Below are positions 1 to 10,884 of a stretch of 64,000 bases of DNA, piece by piece; within the stretch, counting starts at the first letter, position 1, and each line of letters starts with the position of its first letter. The DNA lies in NCBI GenBank assembly GCA_011799875.1, contig CM022302.1:200614086-200678085 (forward strand), in the 5' to 3' direction. This DNA is from Thinopyrum elongatum (lineage: Eukaryota; Streptophyta; Magnoliopsida; Poales; Poaceae). The notes beneath the pieces are model-generated. The model was not told where the DNA came from, made no database searches, and saw only the letters and a program-made list of their open reading frames with translations. A program made the position numbers and the translations under genes.

Positions 1-431
1 TGAAATTACCCCCTTTCTTCAAGATTTATGGACCAGGATCTGCTTGTAGGATCCTTTTATCGAGGACACCCTGTGTTGTCACTTGCAGATTCCTCGCTCC
101 AACAGTTTTCTCTGACGTTGATGTAGCCTTTGCTATGTCTCGTTGTGTACTTCCTTACCGTGTGCTTGCGCGCCGCCTAGCATGTCTATCTTCAAAATTG
201 CACCGTTATGCTGTCCCCATGCAACCGACTCAGTGCATGGATCTGTACATCTTAATTGACTACCTTAAGGATCTATTACACTGCTCAATTACTGTCGTGT
301 TACATCATGCTTGTCGCTAGACACTCGCAATTGCTTTTACTAAACTACCCCTGTTGAAACTTAGCAGGATGGTTTGACCAGGTGGTTGTGGTCGTGGTCG
401 TGCCCCTGAACATCCACCACTGCTAGATTAT
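1..431 (+). other. Untranslated leader of the chromovirus internal region
   Basis: This stretch precedes the gag frame. It has only short, biased reading frames and no recognisable domain. The 5' LTR and primer-binding site would lie upstream of base 1. Confidence 0.5.
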
Positions 432-1309
432 ATGGCAGCTATGATGCAACAATTCGAGCTCAACCGTCAGTTCATGACTGGGATTATGGCTCAATTTCCG
501 CATCAGAACAATCAAGACAAGAACCCTGCTGCAATAACTCTGTCGGAATTTGTGCATCTTAACCCCACTCAGTTCCGCAACACTGATAAGCCGCTGGATG
601 CTGATGACTGGATTCGCGACATCACTCACGAGATGGAGTCTGCAAATGTCTCCCCTGCCAACTATGTCATCTTCGCATCCTTTTTCTTAAAGGGCCCTGC
701 CGCTCAATGGTGCGACACTCACAAGCGTACACTGCCTGCTGGAACAGTCATTACTTGGCCTGAGTTCCAGGCTACTTTTCGTGCCTTATATATTCCTCAG
801 GGAATCATGGACCGCTTGAGAACCCAGTTCCGCAACCTCACACAGGGCAACAAGACTATCGAAGCATATCAGTGGGAATTCCTTGATCTATCCCGCTATG
901 CTGAAGAAGACATCGCCACAGATGCTCGTAGACAAGAGAAGTTTCGTAGTGGACTCCACCCAGACATCGAGCTTGCACTTGCTGCTCAAGACTTCACCGA
1001 CTTTGCTACTCTTGTGAACAGGGCTATTCTGGTTGAGACTACTCAGATCAAGCACAAGGAGTCACAGAAGCGCTATCATGATGCTGGCTCATCTTCGGGC
1101 TCGTCTTCATAGAAGCGTCGTATCTGGATTCCCAGCAGCATGTACCGTCCAACCGCTCCAGTGTACAGCGTGCGTATGCTGCAGCTCGTCTGCCTCCTCC
1201 ACCATCGAGGCAGCCTCTTCGAGCTGCACCACCTGGAGCTCCTGCACCTCGTCCCGACAGTGGACTGTGTTACAAGTGTGGCAAACCAGGTCACCTTGCC
1301 AGGAACTGC
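432..1309 (+). pseudogene. gag: gag (capsid plus CCHC zinc knuckle), broken
   Basis: A Retrotrans_gag-type capsid frame runs from 432 to a nonsense codon at 1110-1112 (226 codons). It includes the typical stretch with AAQWCDTH and WPEFQATFRALYIP (about residues 90-120), which packages the element RNA in cytoplasmic particles. A CCHC zinc knuckle, [14 protein letters not shown], lies at 1268-1309 but in the frame of the downstream pol, so a frame change lies between 1112 and 1268. The knuckle frame continues without a stop into the protease, as expected for an ancestral gag-pol fusion. The capsid part is otherwise long and well kept. Confidence 0.85.
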
Positions 1310-1860
1310 TATCAGAATCAGAAGCAACTGGCTCCGCCTCCTAATGCCCGCAACAATAATGCCAGGCCTTCTTATGGTCATGGTCAGGCTTATCATGTCA
1401 ACATGAGTGAAGAACCAGACCAACCAGCTACTGTGATGGGTACACTACTTGTTAATTCTGTACTAGCTTCTGTTTTATTTGATTCAGGAGCATCGCATTC
1501 ATTCATGTCGGAAGATTTTGCATTCATGCATGGCATTAAATATGAAAAGATGCACCATCCGTTAGCGGTAAACACTCCCGCGGGCCAGTGCCAAGCCTCC
1601 ATGTTTAGTCCTGATGTCACTATTGAAATTGAAGAGAGGAAATTTCAGGCATTTCCCATTATCCTGAAATCTTCCAAAATTGATCTTATTCTGGGAATGG
1701 ATTGGTTGAAGGCTCATTACGCCTCAATCAATTATGCCACTAAGGTTGTACACCTCCTACACCCATCCGATGAGCTAGTGAATTACCATGCCCAGATAAC
1801 TAAAAATGCTGAGGCTCAAATCTACGCGCTAAATGCGTTGAACGCTTCTTCGCTTGAGGG
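1310..1860 (+). pseudogene. pol: retropepsin-like aspartic protease domain
   Basis: This segment, in frame with the zinc knuckle, encodes the aspartic protease that would cut the polyprotein. The catalytic motif [10 protein letters not shown] is at about 1477-1506, and the flap/dimer region ends with [15 protein letters not shown] near 1684-1728. The length of about 130 residues is normal for Ty3/gypsy protease. The frame continues into RT without interruption, so this domain itself looks undamaged. The surrounding polyprotein is broken up- and downstream. Confidence 0.88.
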
Positions 1861-2790
1861 GATCGAAAACATTCCAGTCGTTCGTGACTTCCAGGGTGTT
1901 TTTCCAGAAGAACTTCCAGGAATACCTCCTATTAGAGCTGTCGAGTTTGTCATCGACTTGAAACCAGGCAAAACTCCTATTGCAAAGCGCCCTTATAAGA
2001 TGCCTCCGCACCATCTTCTCGAGCTTAAGGAAGAAATCGACAAGTCACTTAAGAAGGGTTTCATCCGTCCCAGTTCCTCTGCTTGGGGAGCACCTTCACT
2101 CTTCATTAAGAAGAAGGATGGAACTAACCGATTGGTTCAAGATTATCGGCCCATTAACCAAGCCACAATCCAGAACAAATACCCACTGCCCCGGATCAAT
2201 GATCTTTATAATCAGCTTGCTGGGTCCTCTGTGTTCTCTAAACTTGACTTGAGGTTGGGTTATCACAAGATCCGTGTCCACGAAGAGGATATTCCCAAGA
2301 CTTCATTTGTTACTCGCTATGGCTCTTATGAGTACACAGTGTCATGTCATTTGGCTTAACAAATGCTCCAGCCACATTCTCCCATTTGATGAATTACATC
2401 TTCATGGATTACCTCGACAAGTTCGTCGTGGTATATCTAGATGATATTCTGGTATATTTGAAGAATAAGGAAGAACATGATGAACACCTTCGCCTTGTTC
2501 TGGAAAGGCTCCGAGAACACCAACTCTATGCCAAGTATTCCAAATGCGAATTCTGGCTTTCTGAAGTAACCTACCTTGGTCATGTGATTTCCAAGGATGG
2601 AATTGCTGTTAACCCGGAGTGGGTTCAGGCTATTCTTGACTAGACTCCTCCGAAGAATGTCAAGCAAGTGAGAAGTTTTCTCGGCCTTGCAAGCTATTGC
2701 CGTCGATTTATCGAGAACTTTTCTAAGATTGCCAAGCCCCTGACTAACCTGCTTCACAAAGGCGTTAAGTTTGAGTGGACAGACAAATGT
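1861..2790 (+). pseudogene. pol: reverse transcriptase domain, frameshifted
   Basis: RT copies the element RNA into cDNA. The N-terminal half reads in the protease frame ([45 protein letters not shown]) until about 2340, where the frame changes. The catalytic half then reads in the next frame from [12 protein letters not shown] at 2344, with the active-site box YLDDILVYL at about 2434-2460. A nonsense codon at 2641 lies in the thumb/connection. The fingers, palm and thumb are all recognisable, so this is a recently dead rather than ancient copy. Confidence 0.9.
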
Positions 2791-3230
2791 CAGGAAAGTT
2801 TCTAGACTCTCAAGGACAAGCTAACTTCTGCTCCAGTGCTTGCACCTCCGGATTCTCGCAAAGACTTTGTGATTTATTGCGACGCCTCTCGTCAAGGATT
2901 AGGCTGTGCCCTAATGCAAGAATGAAGAGTAATCGCGTATGCTTCACGTCAATTGCGTCCACATGAAGAAAATTATCCAGTGCATGATCTTGAACTTGCT
3001 GCAGTGATTTATGCATTGAAGCTGTGGCGACATTATCTTCTGGGTAACCGGTGTGAGGTATATACTGATCATCAAAGCTTGAAGTACTTGTTTACTCAGC
3101 CGAATCTTAATCTCCGTCAACAGCGATGGTTGGAAACAATTACGGACTATGACTGTGGTATTTCTTATACCCCTGGCAAGGCTAATGTGATGGCTGATGC
3201 CTTAAGCCGCAAGTCCTATTGCAACAACCT
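2791..3230 (+). pseudogene. pol: RNase H domain with nonsense codons
   Basis: Ty3/gypsy RNase H, which removes the RNA strand of the hybrid. Visible blocks are the catalytic-strand region YCDASRQGLG (about 2876-2905), [22 protein letters not shown] (about 2974-3040), [11 protein letters not shown] (about 3061-3093) and the terminal [10 protein letters not shown]. Stop codons at 2803-2805 and 2923-2925 interrupt the first third. The downstream frame is open from about 2926 to 3480 and runs into the RH-integrase spacer. Confidence 0.88.
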
Positions 3231-4490
3231 CATGGTTAGTCGAGCTCAACCTCATCTTTATGAAGAACTGCGCAAGCTGAATCTGCGTATTGTTCCACAG
3301 GGTTCTCTTAATAACCTTGTGGTACAGCCAGATCTTGAGAAAGCTGTTAAGAATGCGCAAGCTAAAGATGCTAAAATTGATCTGATGAAGAAAGATCTTC
3401 ACCTAGAAAAGTACAGGGATTTCTCGCTATCTGAAGATGGAACCTTGTATTTCAGAGACCGCATTATGGTACCTCGCTTCTAGCTTATGACTGACAAGGT
3501 CATGAAGGAGGCACATGATACACCGCTATCTATTCATCCGGGTAGTACCAAGATGTATCGTGATCTCCGACAAAGGTACTGGTGGTCTAGAATGAAGCAG
3601 GATATTGCTCGCTATGTTGCTGAATGTGATGTTTCCGTCGCGTTAAAGCAGAACATCAGAAGACTGCCAGAATTCTGCAACCACTTCCTATTCCTCTATG
3701 GAAATGGGATAAGGTTCAAATGGATTTCATTACTGGCCTTCACAAGTCACAGAAGGGTCACGATGCTATTCTTGTCGTCGTTGACCAACTTTCTAAGGTT
3801 GCACACTTTCTGCCTGTCAAGGAGACTATCACTGCTAGCCAGTTAGCAGAGTTATATATCTCCAGAATTGTTTCACTCCACGGCATTCCGAAGGAGATTA
3901 GTTCGGATCATGGCGGACTTTTCATCTCAAAATTCTGGGAAAGTTTCCAAGAAGCTATGGGAACTCATATTACCTGGAGTACAGCTTATCATCCCCAGTC
4001 CCAAGGCCAAGTCGAGCGAGTCATTCAAGTGCTTGAAGACATGCTTCGAGCTTGTGTTATATCGTTCAGTAAGAAGTGGGAAGAATCTCCCCCATATGCC
4101 AAATTCTCTTATAACAACAGCTATCAAGCCAGCTTGAAAATGGCCCCCTTCGAAGTACTTTATGGACGTAAGAGTCGAACCCCTCTGAATTGGTCAGAAA
4201 CTGGGGAACGAGTGCTCGTGGGTCCAAATATTATCCAGCACGCAGAAGAGCAAGTCCGTATTGTTCAAGAAAATCTCAAGGCGGCTCAGGACCGCCAGAA
4301 GAGCAACTATGATCGAAAACGATGGGGTTTGACTTATCAACCTAGTGATCAAGCTTATCTTTGTGTCACTCCTATGAAGGGCACTCACCGTTTCAGAATT
4401 AATGGCAAGTTAGCTCCACGCTACATTGGTCCTTTCCGCATTGTTGCAAGACGTGGTCAGGTGGCATATAAATTGGAGTTGCCGCCGTAA
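3231..4490 (+). pseudogene. pol: integrase, broken by a stop and a frameshift
   Basis: Integrase would insert the cDNA into the chromosome. After a spacer, a stop codon at 3481-3483 precedes the zinc-binding N-terminal region (HPGSTKMYRDLRQRYWW, about 3535-3585). A frame change near 3630-3720 leads into the DDE core: MDFITGL at 3720, SDHGG near 3905 and QGQVERVIQVLEDMLR near 4003-4050 carry the three expected acidic positions. The C-terminal domain ends with GPFRIVARRGQVAYKLELP and a stop at 4488-4490, before the chromodomain. The core itself looks complete. Confidence 0.9.
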
Positions 4491-4772
4491 TTCTCTCATA
4501 TCCACGACGTCTTCCATGTGACCCAACTTCGTCATTGCTTCAAGGAGTCTCCGCACCGAGCAGTGGATCACGAGATGCTCGAATTGCAAGATGATCTTTC
4601 TTATAAGGAGCATCCGATCCGCATCCTTGATGAATCAGAACGTCGAACCCGTCAAAAGATGACCAAGTTCCTCAAAGTGCAGTGGTCAAATCATACTGAA
4701 GACGAAGCCACTTGGGAACGCGAGGATCATCTTCAGGAAGAATATCCCGACCTCTTTCCTTCTACCTCCTGA
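4491..4772 (+). pseudogene. Integrase C-terminal chromodomain
   Basis: After the stop at 4488 the same frame continues with HVTQLRHCF and ends with a chromodomain-like segment containing KFLKVQWSNHTEDEATWERE and YPDLF before the natural stop at 4770-4772. In chromoviruses this domain tethers integrase to modified histones and so directs insertion into heterochromatin (family knowledge). Its presence is the main reason for calling this element a chromovirus. Confidence 0.85.
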
Positions 4773-4810
4773 ATTCTCGGGACGAGAATTTCTTTTAGAG
4801 GAGGAGAATT
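4773..4810 (+). promoter_or_regulatory. Polypurine tract preceding the 3' LTR
   Basis: A purine-rich run, AGAGGAGGAGAATT, ends directly at the TG that opens the LTR at 4811. Plus-strand cDNA synthesis is primed from such tracts. It confirms plus orientation and fixes the LTR start. Confidence 0.8.
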
Positions 4811-6924
4811 TGTAACACCCCTGTGTAATAATCACTGTGACACTCTGCTAATATTGCCAAGTCATTATCATTTGCAGAGCTTGATCATATTGGTTAAACA
4901 AATCAATTCAAAGTTCTATCTGAAAATCATTTCAAATTCAAAGTGAAAATTGAAGTTGATCAAAACTTGTTGGAAAAATGTTCACCTGCTAGCAAATATT
5001 CCAAAACCATTTGCTGTTAAGGAACACAACATCATCATCAACTCAAATGGGCCTAAGCTTTTAAAACAGTGCCAAAACAACACCTAAAATGCCCTATTCA
5101 TTTTTTAATAAATTCAAATGGATTCGAGAAATGCTCAAACTTTTTATGGCAGTGCTAGATATTGCAAAGTAATTATGTGAGCAAGTTTCACATTTTTGCA
5201 AAATCATTTGTTAGCTCAAAATAATGCCAAACCATCTCTGTAAAAAGAAAAAGCAGAGATAGAAAAAATAAAAAGGAAAGAGACACTGTGCACTGGGCCT
5301 AAGTGCACAGTGCCCCGAACCAGCCCACCAGGCCCATCTGCCTCTCCCTCTCACCTGCATGTCACTGCGCTCTTGGCCGCGCCGGTGAGCGCCGGTGAAA
5401 CGGCGACAGCGCGGCGTCACCGATGCACACCGACGCGAGGGGATAAGGCCCCAGCCTCGTTCACTCCCCCTAGTCCTCCCTCGTCACTTTTCCCCTCTCC
5501 CCTCGCTCTCTCCCATCCATTCCATCGACGACCGAGCGCCAATGCTGCTGGACCTCACCGTTTGTCGTGCCCACCATCGACCCCTCGCCTCGTCGACCTG
5601 TCTGTCGTCTCCGCCGTCTTCAACTACCTCATCCTCGACCACGAGCGCAAGCAGGAGAGCTCTGCTACGCCGGGATCGAGCCCTTCTTCTTCCTCGGATC
5701 GACGGCGCGTCTCCGACGAGCGTCGTCGACTCTGCTGCTCCTAAACTACCAAGGGCCATCGGTGTGCCGCTCGGCGAGCTTCTCCGTCTCCTGCTCCCCT
5801 CCGTTAGCCTCTTCGCGTGCCGTAGCTAGCTGCCGCCGTGTCCGTGCTTTGCCCACCGCCGACGAGATTTTGGCCGTCGCTATGGTCGATGTCACCGCCG
5901 CCTGAGGCCACGGTCGAGCTCCTGGTGCTCCCAGGAGCCCAATGAGCACGAGCCCGTGCTTCCCCGTACCCCCTAGCGCTGGATCCATCGATGCCCGAAC
6001 TCCGGCGTTCGCTCCGCCACTCGCCACCGCCATCTCCGGCCGTTTCTGGCCAAGCCACCCCCACAGTTCGACGCGCAAGCGTGCGCCCGTTCGAACGCGA
6101 GTAGCCGTGCGCGAAACGACCCCCTGTGGCGATTTTCCGAGCGACTCCGGCGATGCGTCACCGCGGATTTGGTCGCCGGAGCTCTCTCCGGCGCCGACGC
6201 CGACTTGGCTTGGTGGGCCCCGCCCCTGGGTCGCTGACCAGTGGGTCCTGGGGGCACCATTGCCTGGGTTGACCCAGTCAACGTGCTGGCTGGGCAGCCC
6301 CAGCCACTGACATGTGGGCCCTCCTCTGTTAATTGGTTTAATAAACGTTCTATAAATAAAAGTAATTAGTTTAGCCTAATCATTCACTGACATATGGGTC
6401 CCACACCCCTAATTAGCTTTGTTAGATTAGTTTAATCCACTGTTAAGCTAACAGAGGCTGACATATGGGTCCTACTGGACCCACATGTCAGGTTTGACCT
6501 GGTCAGCGAGTCTGTTGACCGCTGACATCATCCCCACGCAATGCTGATGTCATAATCCATTTTTGATAATTTAAATAATTCCAAAAAACGATTTAAACTT
6601 TGAAAAATCATAGAAAATAAACTGTAGCTCCAATGGAAAAACTTTTTACATGAAAGTTGCTTAGAACGACGAGACGAATCCAACCGTGCTATCTGTTTCC
6701 GTGTCGGGACCTTCTACGGAGGTGAACCCGCAACTTTTCGACCATTTCCGGTAGATGAATAGTGCATATACACCGGTTAACAATTCCAACTTAAATCCTA
6801 AAATAACTAAAATGACTTAGACATGTCTTTAGGCAACCCTACACTGCACGTTAGCATAGCATGCTCTGTGTTGCATTGTTTGCTGTGTATTTATCTGTTT
6901 CCTCCCCCTCTTCTCTCTTGGTAG

Positions 6925-7014
6925 ACCCCGACGCCGACGCAGTTCCTGAGACCGACGCAGCTCAGGAGCCCGACGACACCATTGACGACCTTGCCTTTGC
7001 CGCAGAGCAACCAG
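6925..7014 (+). other. Exon-like acidic coding segment in the LTR, part 1
   Basis: A GC-rich coding-like stretch reads DPDADAVPETDAAQEPDD followed by FAAEQPG. It is flanked by a plausible splice acceptor (pyrimidine tract ending AG at 6923-6924) and a possible GC-type donor (CCAG/GCAAGC at 7014/7015). Its end phase matches the start phase of the segment at 8581. No family recognised. It could instead be part of an older captured gene or untranslated leader. Confidence 0.35.
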
Positions 7015-7374
7015 GCAAGCACCCCCCCTTGAGCATGCCTATATCGCCTATTCTCTTCTTTCTTGTGCTTGCATTAGAATTGCTGCTGCTACTGCTTTAT
7101 CTATTCTGATGCATAGCCTGTTAATTGTAACCTGCTATTGATACCTTACCTGCTTATCCTAAACTGCTTAGTATGGGCTGGATAGAGACCCCAGTGACCC
7201 CACTTGTCCCAATTGCTCCGCTGGATCATCGAAAGACTCGACGACTAGGCCCCAGCACCGCACATCACCCCCTTAGTTGTACGACACTGCAGCGTTACTA
7301 TCGAGTGCCGACGGTGACACCTCGTTTAGCACTTCTGATGTTAACTCTGTAGAGTAGCTATTCGGTCGTGGTCA

Positions 7375-7511
7375 TCGAGGGTGATTCCTCCTTCACCACT
7401 CCCAAAAATGACGCCGTCGTGCAACTCCTCAAGAGTGGACCTCGAGGGTGATTCCTCCTAGGCTCACCTTGATGATTACATCGGGTGGAATTCCGTCGAG
7501 GGTGATTCCTC
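7375..7511 (+). repeat. Three direct copies of a 16-bp motif
   Basis: TCGAGGGTGATTCCTC occurs at 7375-7390, 7442-7457 and 7496-7511 within the LTR, spaced 67 and 54 bp apart. The sequence between copies is not conserved, so this is not a simple tandem array. Confidence 0.8.
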
Positions 7512-8580
7512 AGGTTTTTCCCCTGGTGTCTGGACACACAGTTACTATGACTTTAACCATAAACCATGTTACTAAAGTCGGGTCGGCCCTGAGGGGTACC
7601 CGCGCGAGCATGTGATGCGATTGATGTGTAGTCGGGTGACCAGAGAGAGTACCCGCGAGATAATTACGAGGCATGGCCGGGCATTCTTAGCCCTTGCCGC
7701 AAGTCCTCGAGACGGGGCGACGGGGTCACATCGATCATGAGTCTCTGCTCGTTATTGCGCGCTCCTAATTCACTAACGGTTTGGATATTTTATCCGAGTG
7801 GGCCTCTGGCCCGATATCACTAACCATCACATGGGAATAGTTATGGGCACTTTGCGTCATATGCATCAGCTGAAGCTTAATAGACGTCAGCGACTGAGCG
7901 GCGCGCACTGGGTTGGACCGTGTTAAGCACCCTCCGTTGTACTCGAGGCTGCTAGGTCTGCTCACCGGCCGCGTTCGCAACATGCAAGAGCGTCCGGGGC
8001 GATGGCCCAAGACCCCTGGGGGCATAGGTCAGTCTGGCGTGCTGACCTCTCTGTTAAATTTTCGGTCGGGTTGCGGCGTATCATTTGGCCGAGGCCGGGC
8101 ATGTCCCAGAAAAGTGTGTCCGGCCGGAGTTAATCGAGCGTGGTGGGTAAGTTGGTGCACCCCTGCAGGGAAGAACTAATCTATGCATAGCCGATCCTCG
8201 GTAACGAACGCTCGGAGTTGTATCCCGATCGATACAACTAGAACTGGATACTTGTGATGAGAAATGGATACTAGGGCTCTGGGACTGCTTTCTCGCAGGG
8301 AGTAGAGAAAGGATCTCTGGCCGAGGTTGATACTTAATGTTACTACTACTTTACGATGTACTGATCTACACTCTTCTAATGCTGCAAGACCGCTGAAGAT
8401 GCTAGTCTTCATTAGGACTAGGCCTTCTCTCTATTCTGGCATTTCTGCAGCCCAGTCCACATATACAGCCTCTCTTTGATATGCATATGTAGTGTAGATC
8501 CTTGCGTGCTGAGTACTTCGGATGAGTTCTCACGGTTGCTTTGCTTTCTTTTTCTCCCCATATCCGTTTGGTGCAACCAG

Positions 8581-8744
8581 ATGACAGAGCCCCGGAGCAA
8601 GCTGCCCCCACCGACGACTACTACTACCACCCCGATGGTGGCTACTACTACGAGCTGGCCGACGACCAGGAGTCGGTTCGGAGGGTCCCAGGCAGGAGAC
8701 CTATGCCTTTCGATCGTAGCTTTTATTTTGTCCCACCTTTCTAA
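8581..8744 (+). other. Exon-like acidic/Tyr-rich coding segment in the LTR, part 2
   Basis: Following the acceptor-like CAACCAG (ends 8580), a frame reads DDRAPEQAAPTDDYYYH, then a Gly-Tyr-rich piece, and ends with PFDRSFYFVPPF and a stop at 8742-8744. The codons look protein-like, with strong third-position GC. Joining it to 6925-7014 keeps the frame (both junctions split a codon after its first base). Function unknown. Confidence 0.35.
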
Positions 8745-8975
8745 AGGCTTCTCTCTTTCTGTTTCATATCTGTACTCAGATATCTGATGCTTCCGCTGAC
8801 GCTTGTATGCGAGTTTATGTATTCGAGCCCTCGAGGCCCCTGGCTTGTAATATTAAGCTTCTATGACTTTATTTATGTTTTAGAGTTGTGTTGTGATATC
8901 TTCAAGTGAGTCCTTAGGCTTGATCGTGCGCATTTGCGTGTATGATTAGTGCACGATTAAGCCGGGGGTGTAACA

Positions 8976-9544
8976 CTCCCGACGACTGAAAGTGTGTGTG
9001 TGTGTTTGAGGGGGGGGGACTGCTACTTCGCACTTTGCTAGGTGAACCTCCGTGGGTTCGGGGATGTCCAGTTAATTTTTGAGGCATGTGCCACATCAAA
9101 GTTGTGAATTGGGTATTTAAATATCACACCACCTTTTTCATACATATAGTTGGGCTACCCGCAGGTGGTTCGTATGTGCTCTCACCCCATCTCATGCCAG
9201 AAGCACACATTTTTGGGCCTGCACAAGGTCCACCTCTCACTGGAAATGAAAGGGGGGCGGGATTTGACCATGATGGACTCCCATAGGTTTAGTGTTATGG
9301 TAGGGTGATATGTTAGACCTAGCTATTTGGGGGCATGTGTTCATAGCTAGGATTCCCCTCCTGCCGACACTAGGGGGGGGGGACAAGCAATACCATGTGC
9401 TTTGTGAGACAGGTGCCAGATCGAAGTTGTGCATTTGGTATTTGAACATCAAACCACTCTTTTCATACATATTTTTGGTCCACATGCAAGTGTGTTCGTG
9501 TTCTGACCCTTTCCTGTGTTATTTTCGCCAAATTTATGAACATT
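8976..9544. repeat. Unassigned spacer with a diverged tandem duplication
   Basis: Two related blocks lie about 325 bp apart: 9082-9186 and 9405-9510. Both carry a GTGCCA-ATC-AAGTTGTG-ATT core, a TATTT-AA-ATCA-ACCAC core and TTTTCATACATAT, followed by a CGTGTTCT/CGTATGTGCTCT tail. Each is preceded at a distance by a run of nine G (near 9012 and 9373). A short TG repeat lies at about 8995-9005. No coding frame is supported here. Confidence 0.6.
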
Positions 9545-9670
9545 AGACAAGTTGGATGACGCAACAGCCATGGTTCACTCACACTACCCGTGTGCCACGC
9601 CGGTGCCCTTGTCACACACATCAGCACAATACATTGGGCTCCACGAGGCATCCCTCGCAATCTCAATCTA

Positions 9671-9838
9671 CCCGCTTGCAGGGTTTTTCTATTTGATAAC
9701 ACACGGTTATTATGTTTCCACCGTGTGTGATGTTTGTTGTTCCCGCTCCTGCCTGTATCCCTCGAAAATATCTTACCCGCTCGAGGGTTTTTCTGTTTGA
9801 TAACACATGGTTGTTATTTCGGCACCGGGTGCGATGCA
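9671..9838 (+). repeat. Tandem duplication of about 106 bp
   Basis: CCCGCTTGCAGGGTTTTTCT with the following TTTGATAACACACGGTTATTAT (from 9671) is repeated as CCCGCTCGAGGGTTTTTCT with TTTGATAACACATGGTTGTTAT (from 9777). Both copies end near a CACCG-GTG-GATG motif. This looks like subterminal repeat structure of the surrounding DNA transposon. Confidence 0.65.
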
Positions 9839-9994
9839 TCATCCAAATTTTCAATAGCCCCGGCATTTTACTCCCGCGTAGTAAAATTTTCAGTAGCCAC
9901 GTCACATCCTCAAACCCCCCCCCCCTCCACACACACACAACCCAAAAACTACACGCGCACGCACACCCACCCACCCACCCACCACAACGCCTCC

Positions 9995-10771
9995 CTCGCT
10001 CGAAACCCTAGCAAGGTCGCCGCCGCCGCCGCAAGGCCTTCGTTGTCAACATCTACCGGTTTGCCCGTGCAGCTTACCCACCGATCTCCATACCCTAGCC
10101 GCCCTGAGTTTCTTAGATGACGCCTGCCAAATGCCCCCTTTCCCAAAGATCCCCATCCCTATCCCCATCCCCACTCCAGAGCATCGCAGCCTAAGCCCGG
10201 CTATGCTTCCCGTGGCGCTCGAGGAGCGACTGGCCCAAAAGAGGTGTATCGTGACCTCTTCGCCCGACATCGCCGAGGTGGCCCCGAGGAAGCTGACGAC
10301 CATTACTGGCCGCAGGCTCTTAATCAGCGGGCTAGAGTATGCTGGTATGTCATCGGGGCCGTCGAAAGTGACTACCTGATGTGGGCTATGTCATAGGTTA
10401 AGTGGCCCACCCCCAACCCCTCGGGTTCAACCGCCGTCGATCTCATCCATGGCCCCGCCGCTGATCTCCTCTGGCTCGCTGTCAAGAATTTTCCATCCTA
10501 CATCGCCATCGAGCCCCTTTTGTCATTTCTGAAGGACACGTTCTGCGACGCTGGCTTGGGATTCACAGCTGCCAAGTCAGACCTCATCGACGGCGACCAC
10601 GAGGAGGGCACCCTCTCCGGCTCTTCCAAGGGGAAAGAGCCCATCTGCGACATCAAGGAGGGCACCCTACAGCCGTGCTCTTCCAAGGGGAAGGAGCCCA
10701 TCTGCGACAACATGGAGCGCATCCAGGGTCCGTGCTCTTCCCACGGGAACGAGCCCATCTGTGACAAGTGA
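9995..10771 (+). pseudogene. Gene fragment with leader and 57-bp coding repeats
   Basis: A GC-rich leader with the plant 5'-UTR word AAACCCTAG (about 10001) and CCGCCG repeats precedes coding-like DNA. One frame reads from about 10240 through PEEADDHYWPQALNQRA and VESDYLMWAMS to a stop at 10394-10396. The same frame then continues as VKWPTPNPSG, FPSYIAIEPLLSFLKDTF and CDAGLGFTAAKSDLIDGD to a final stop at 10769-10771. The C-terminus contains three copies of SS(K/H)GKEPICD-like sequence encoded by an exact 57-bp period. I do not recognise the family. It looks like a captured, broken host gene or a degraded transposon gene. Confidence 0.45.
10621..10771 (+). repeat. 57-bp in-frame tandem repeat, three units
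   Basis: CTCTTCCAAGGGGAA restarts at 10621, 10678 and 10735, a period of exactly 57 bp (19 codons), so frame is kept. The third unit is truncated by the stop codon. Upstream, GAGGAGGGCACC at 10603 suggests a partial fourth copy. Confidence 0.75.
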
Positions 10772-10884
10772 GGAAACCCATGATTTGTTTTGTCGTGCCT
10801 CTTCATAGGGGAGAACCCATGATTTGTTTTGTTGAGTCCCTTTTGTAGTGTAGTGAGAATATGTTCAGTTTTAATTGCTAAATT

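Larger units (their letters stand above)
1..8975 (+). mobile_element. Ty3/gypsy chromovirus LTR retrotransposon, 3' part
   Basis: The internal region (1-4810) and 3' LTR (4811-8975) of a Ty3/gypsy element; the 5' LTR lies outside the window. The domain order is gag, zinc knuckle, protease, RT, RNase H, integrase, chromodomain. That order and the C-terminal chromodomain place it among plant chromoviruses, probably the Tekay/Del group because the LTR is over 4 kb (inference). Coding capacity is lost: I see nonsense codons near 1110, 2641, 2803, 2923, 3481 and 4488 and frame changes near 1113-1267, 2340 and 3640. The LTR begins TGTAACACCCC and ends GGGGTGTAACA. The bases after it (ctccc, 8976-8980) would be the target duplication, but the left copy cannot be seen. 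Confidence 0.93.
4811..8975 (+). repeat. 3' LTR of the chromovirus (about 4.17 kb)
   Basis: The LTR starts TGTAACACCCC right after the polypurine tract and ends GGGGTGTAACA at 8975, giving imperfect terminal inverted repeats. It has an AT-rich first part (4811-5290), a GC-rich segment with spurious long frames on both strands (5300-6300), several TGACATGTGGGTCC-like repeats (6310-6500), two exon-like acidic coding segments (6925-7014, 8581-8744) and a short direct-repeat block (7375-7511). The long frames around 5310-6310 are compositional and I do not call them genes. Without the 5' LTR, age cannot be estimated. Confidence 0.88.

Noticed and set aside
5310..6310. Several 100-140-codon frames on both strands in the chromovirus LTR
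   Set aside because: They overlap each other in several frames, lie in GC-rich DNA and lack recognisable domains; they look compositional.
9937..9985. CACA/CCCA-rich stretch as a satellite or CRISPR-like array
   Set aside because: A simple microsatellite with no spacers; CRISPR is not expected in a plant genome.
10498..10806. Minus-strand frame with repeated QMGSFP(W/L)EE
   Set aside because: Complement of the 57-bp coding repeat; the plus-strand frame has the better context.
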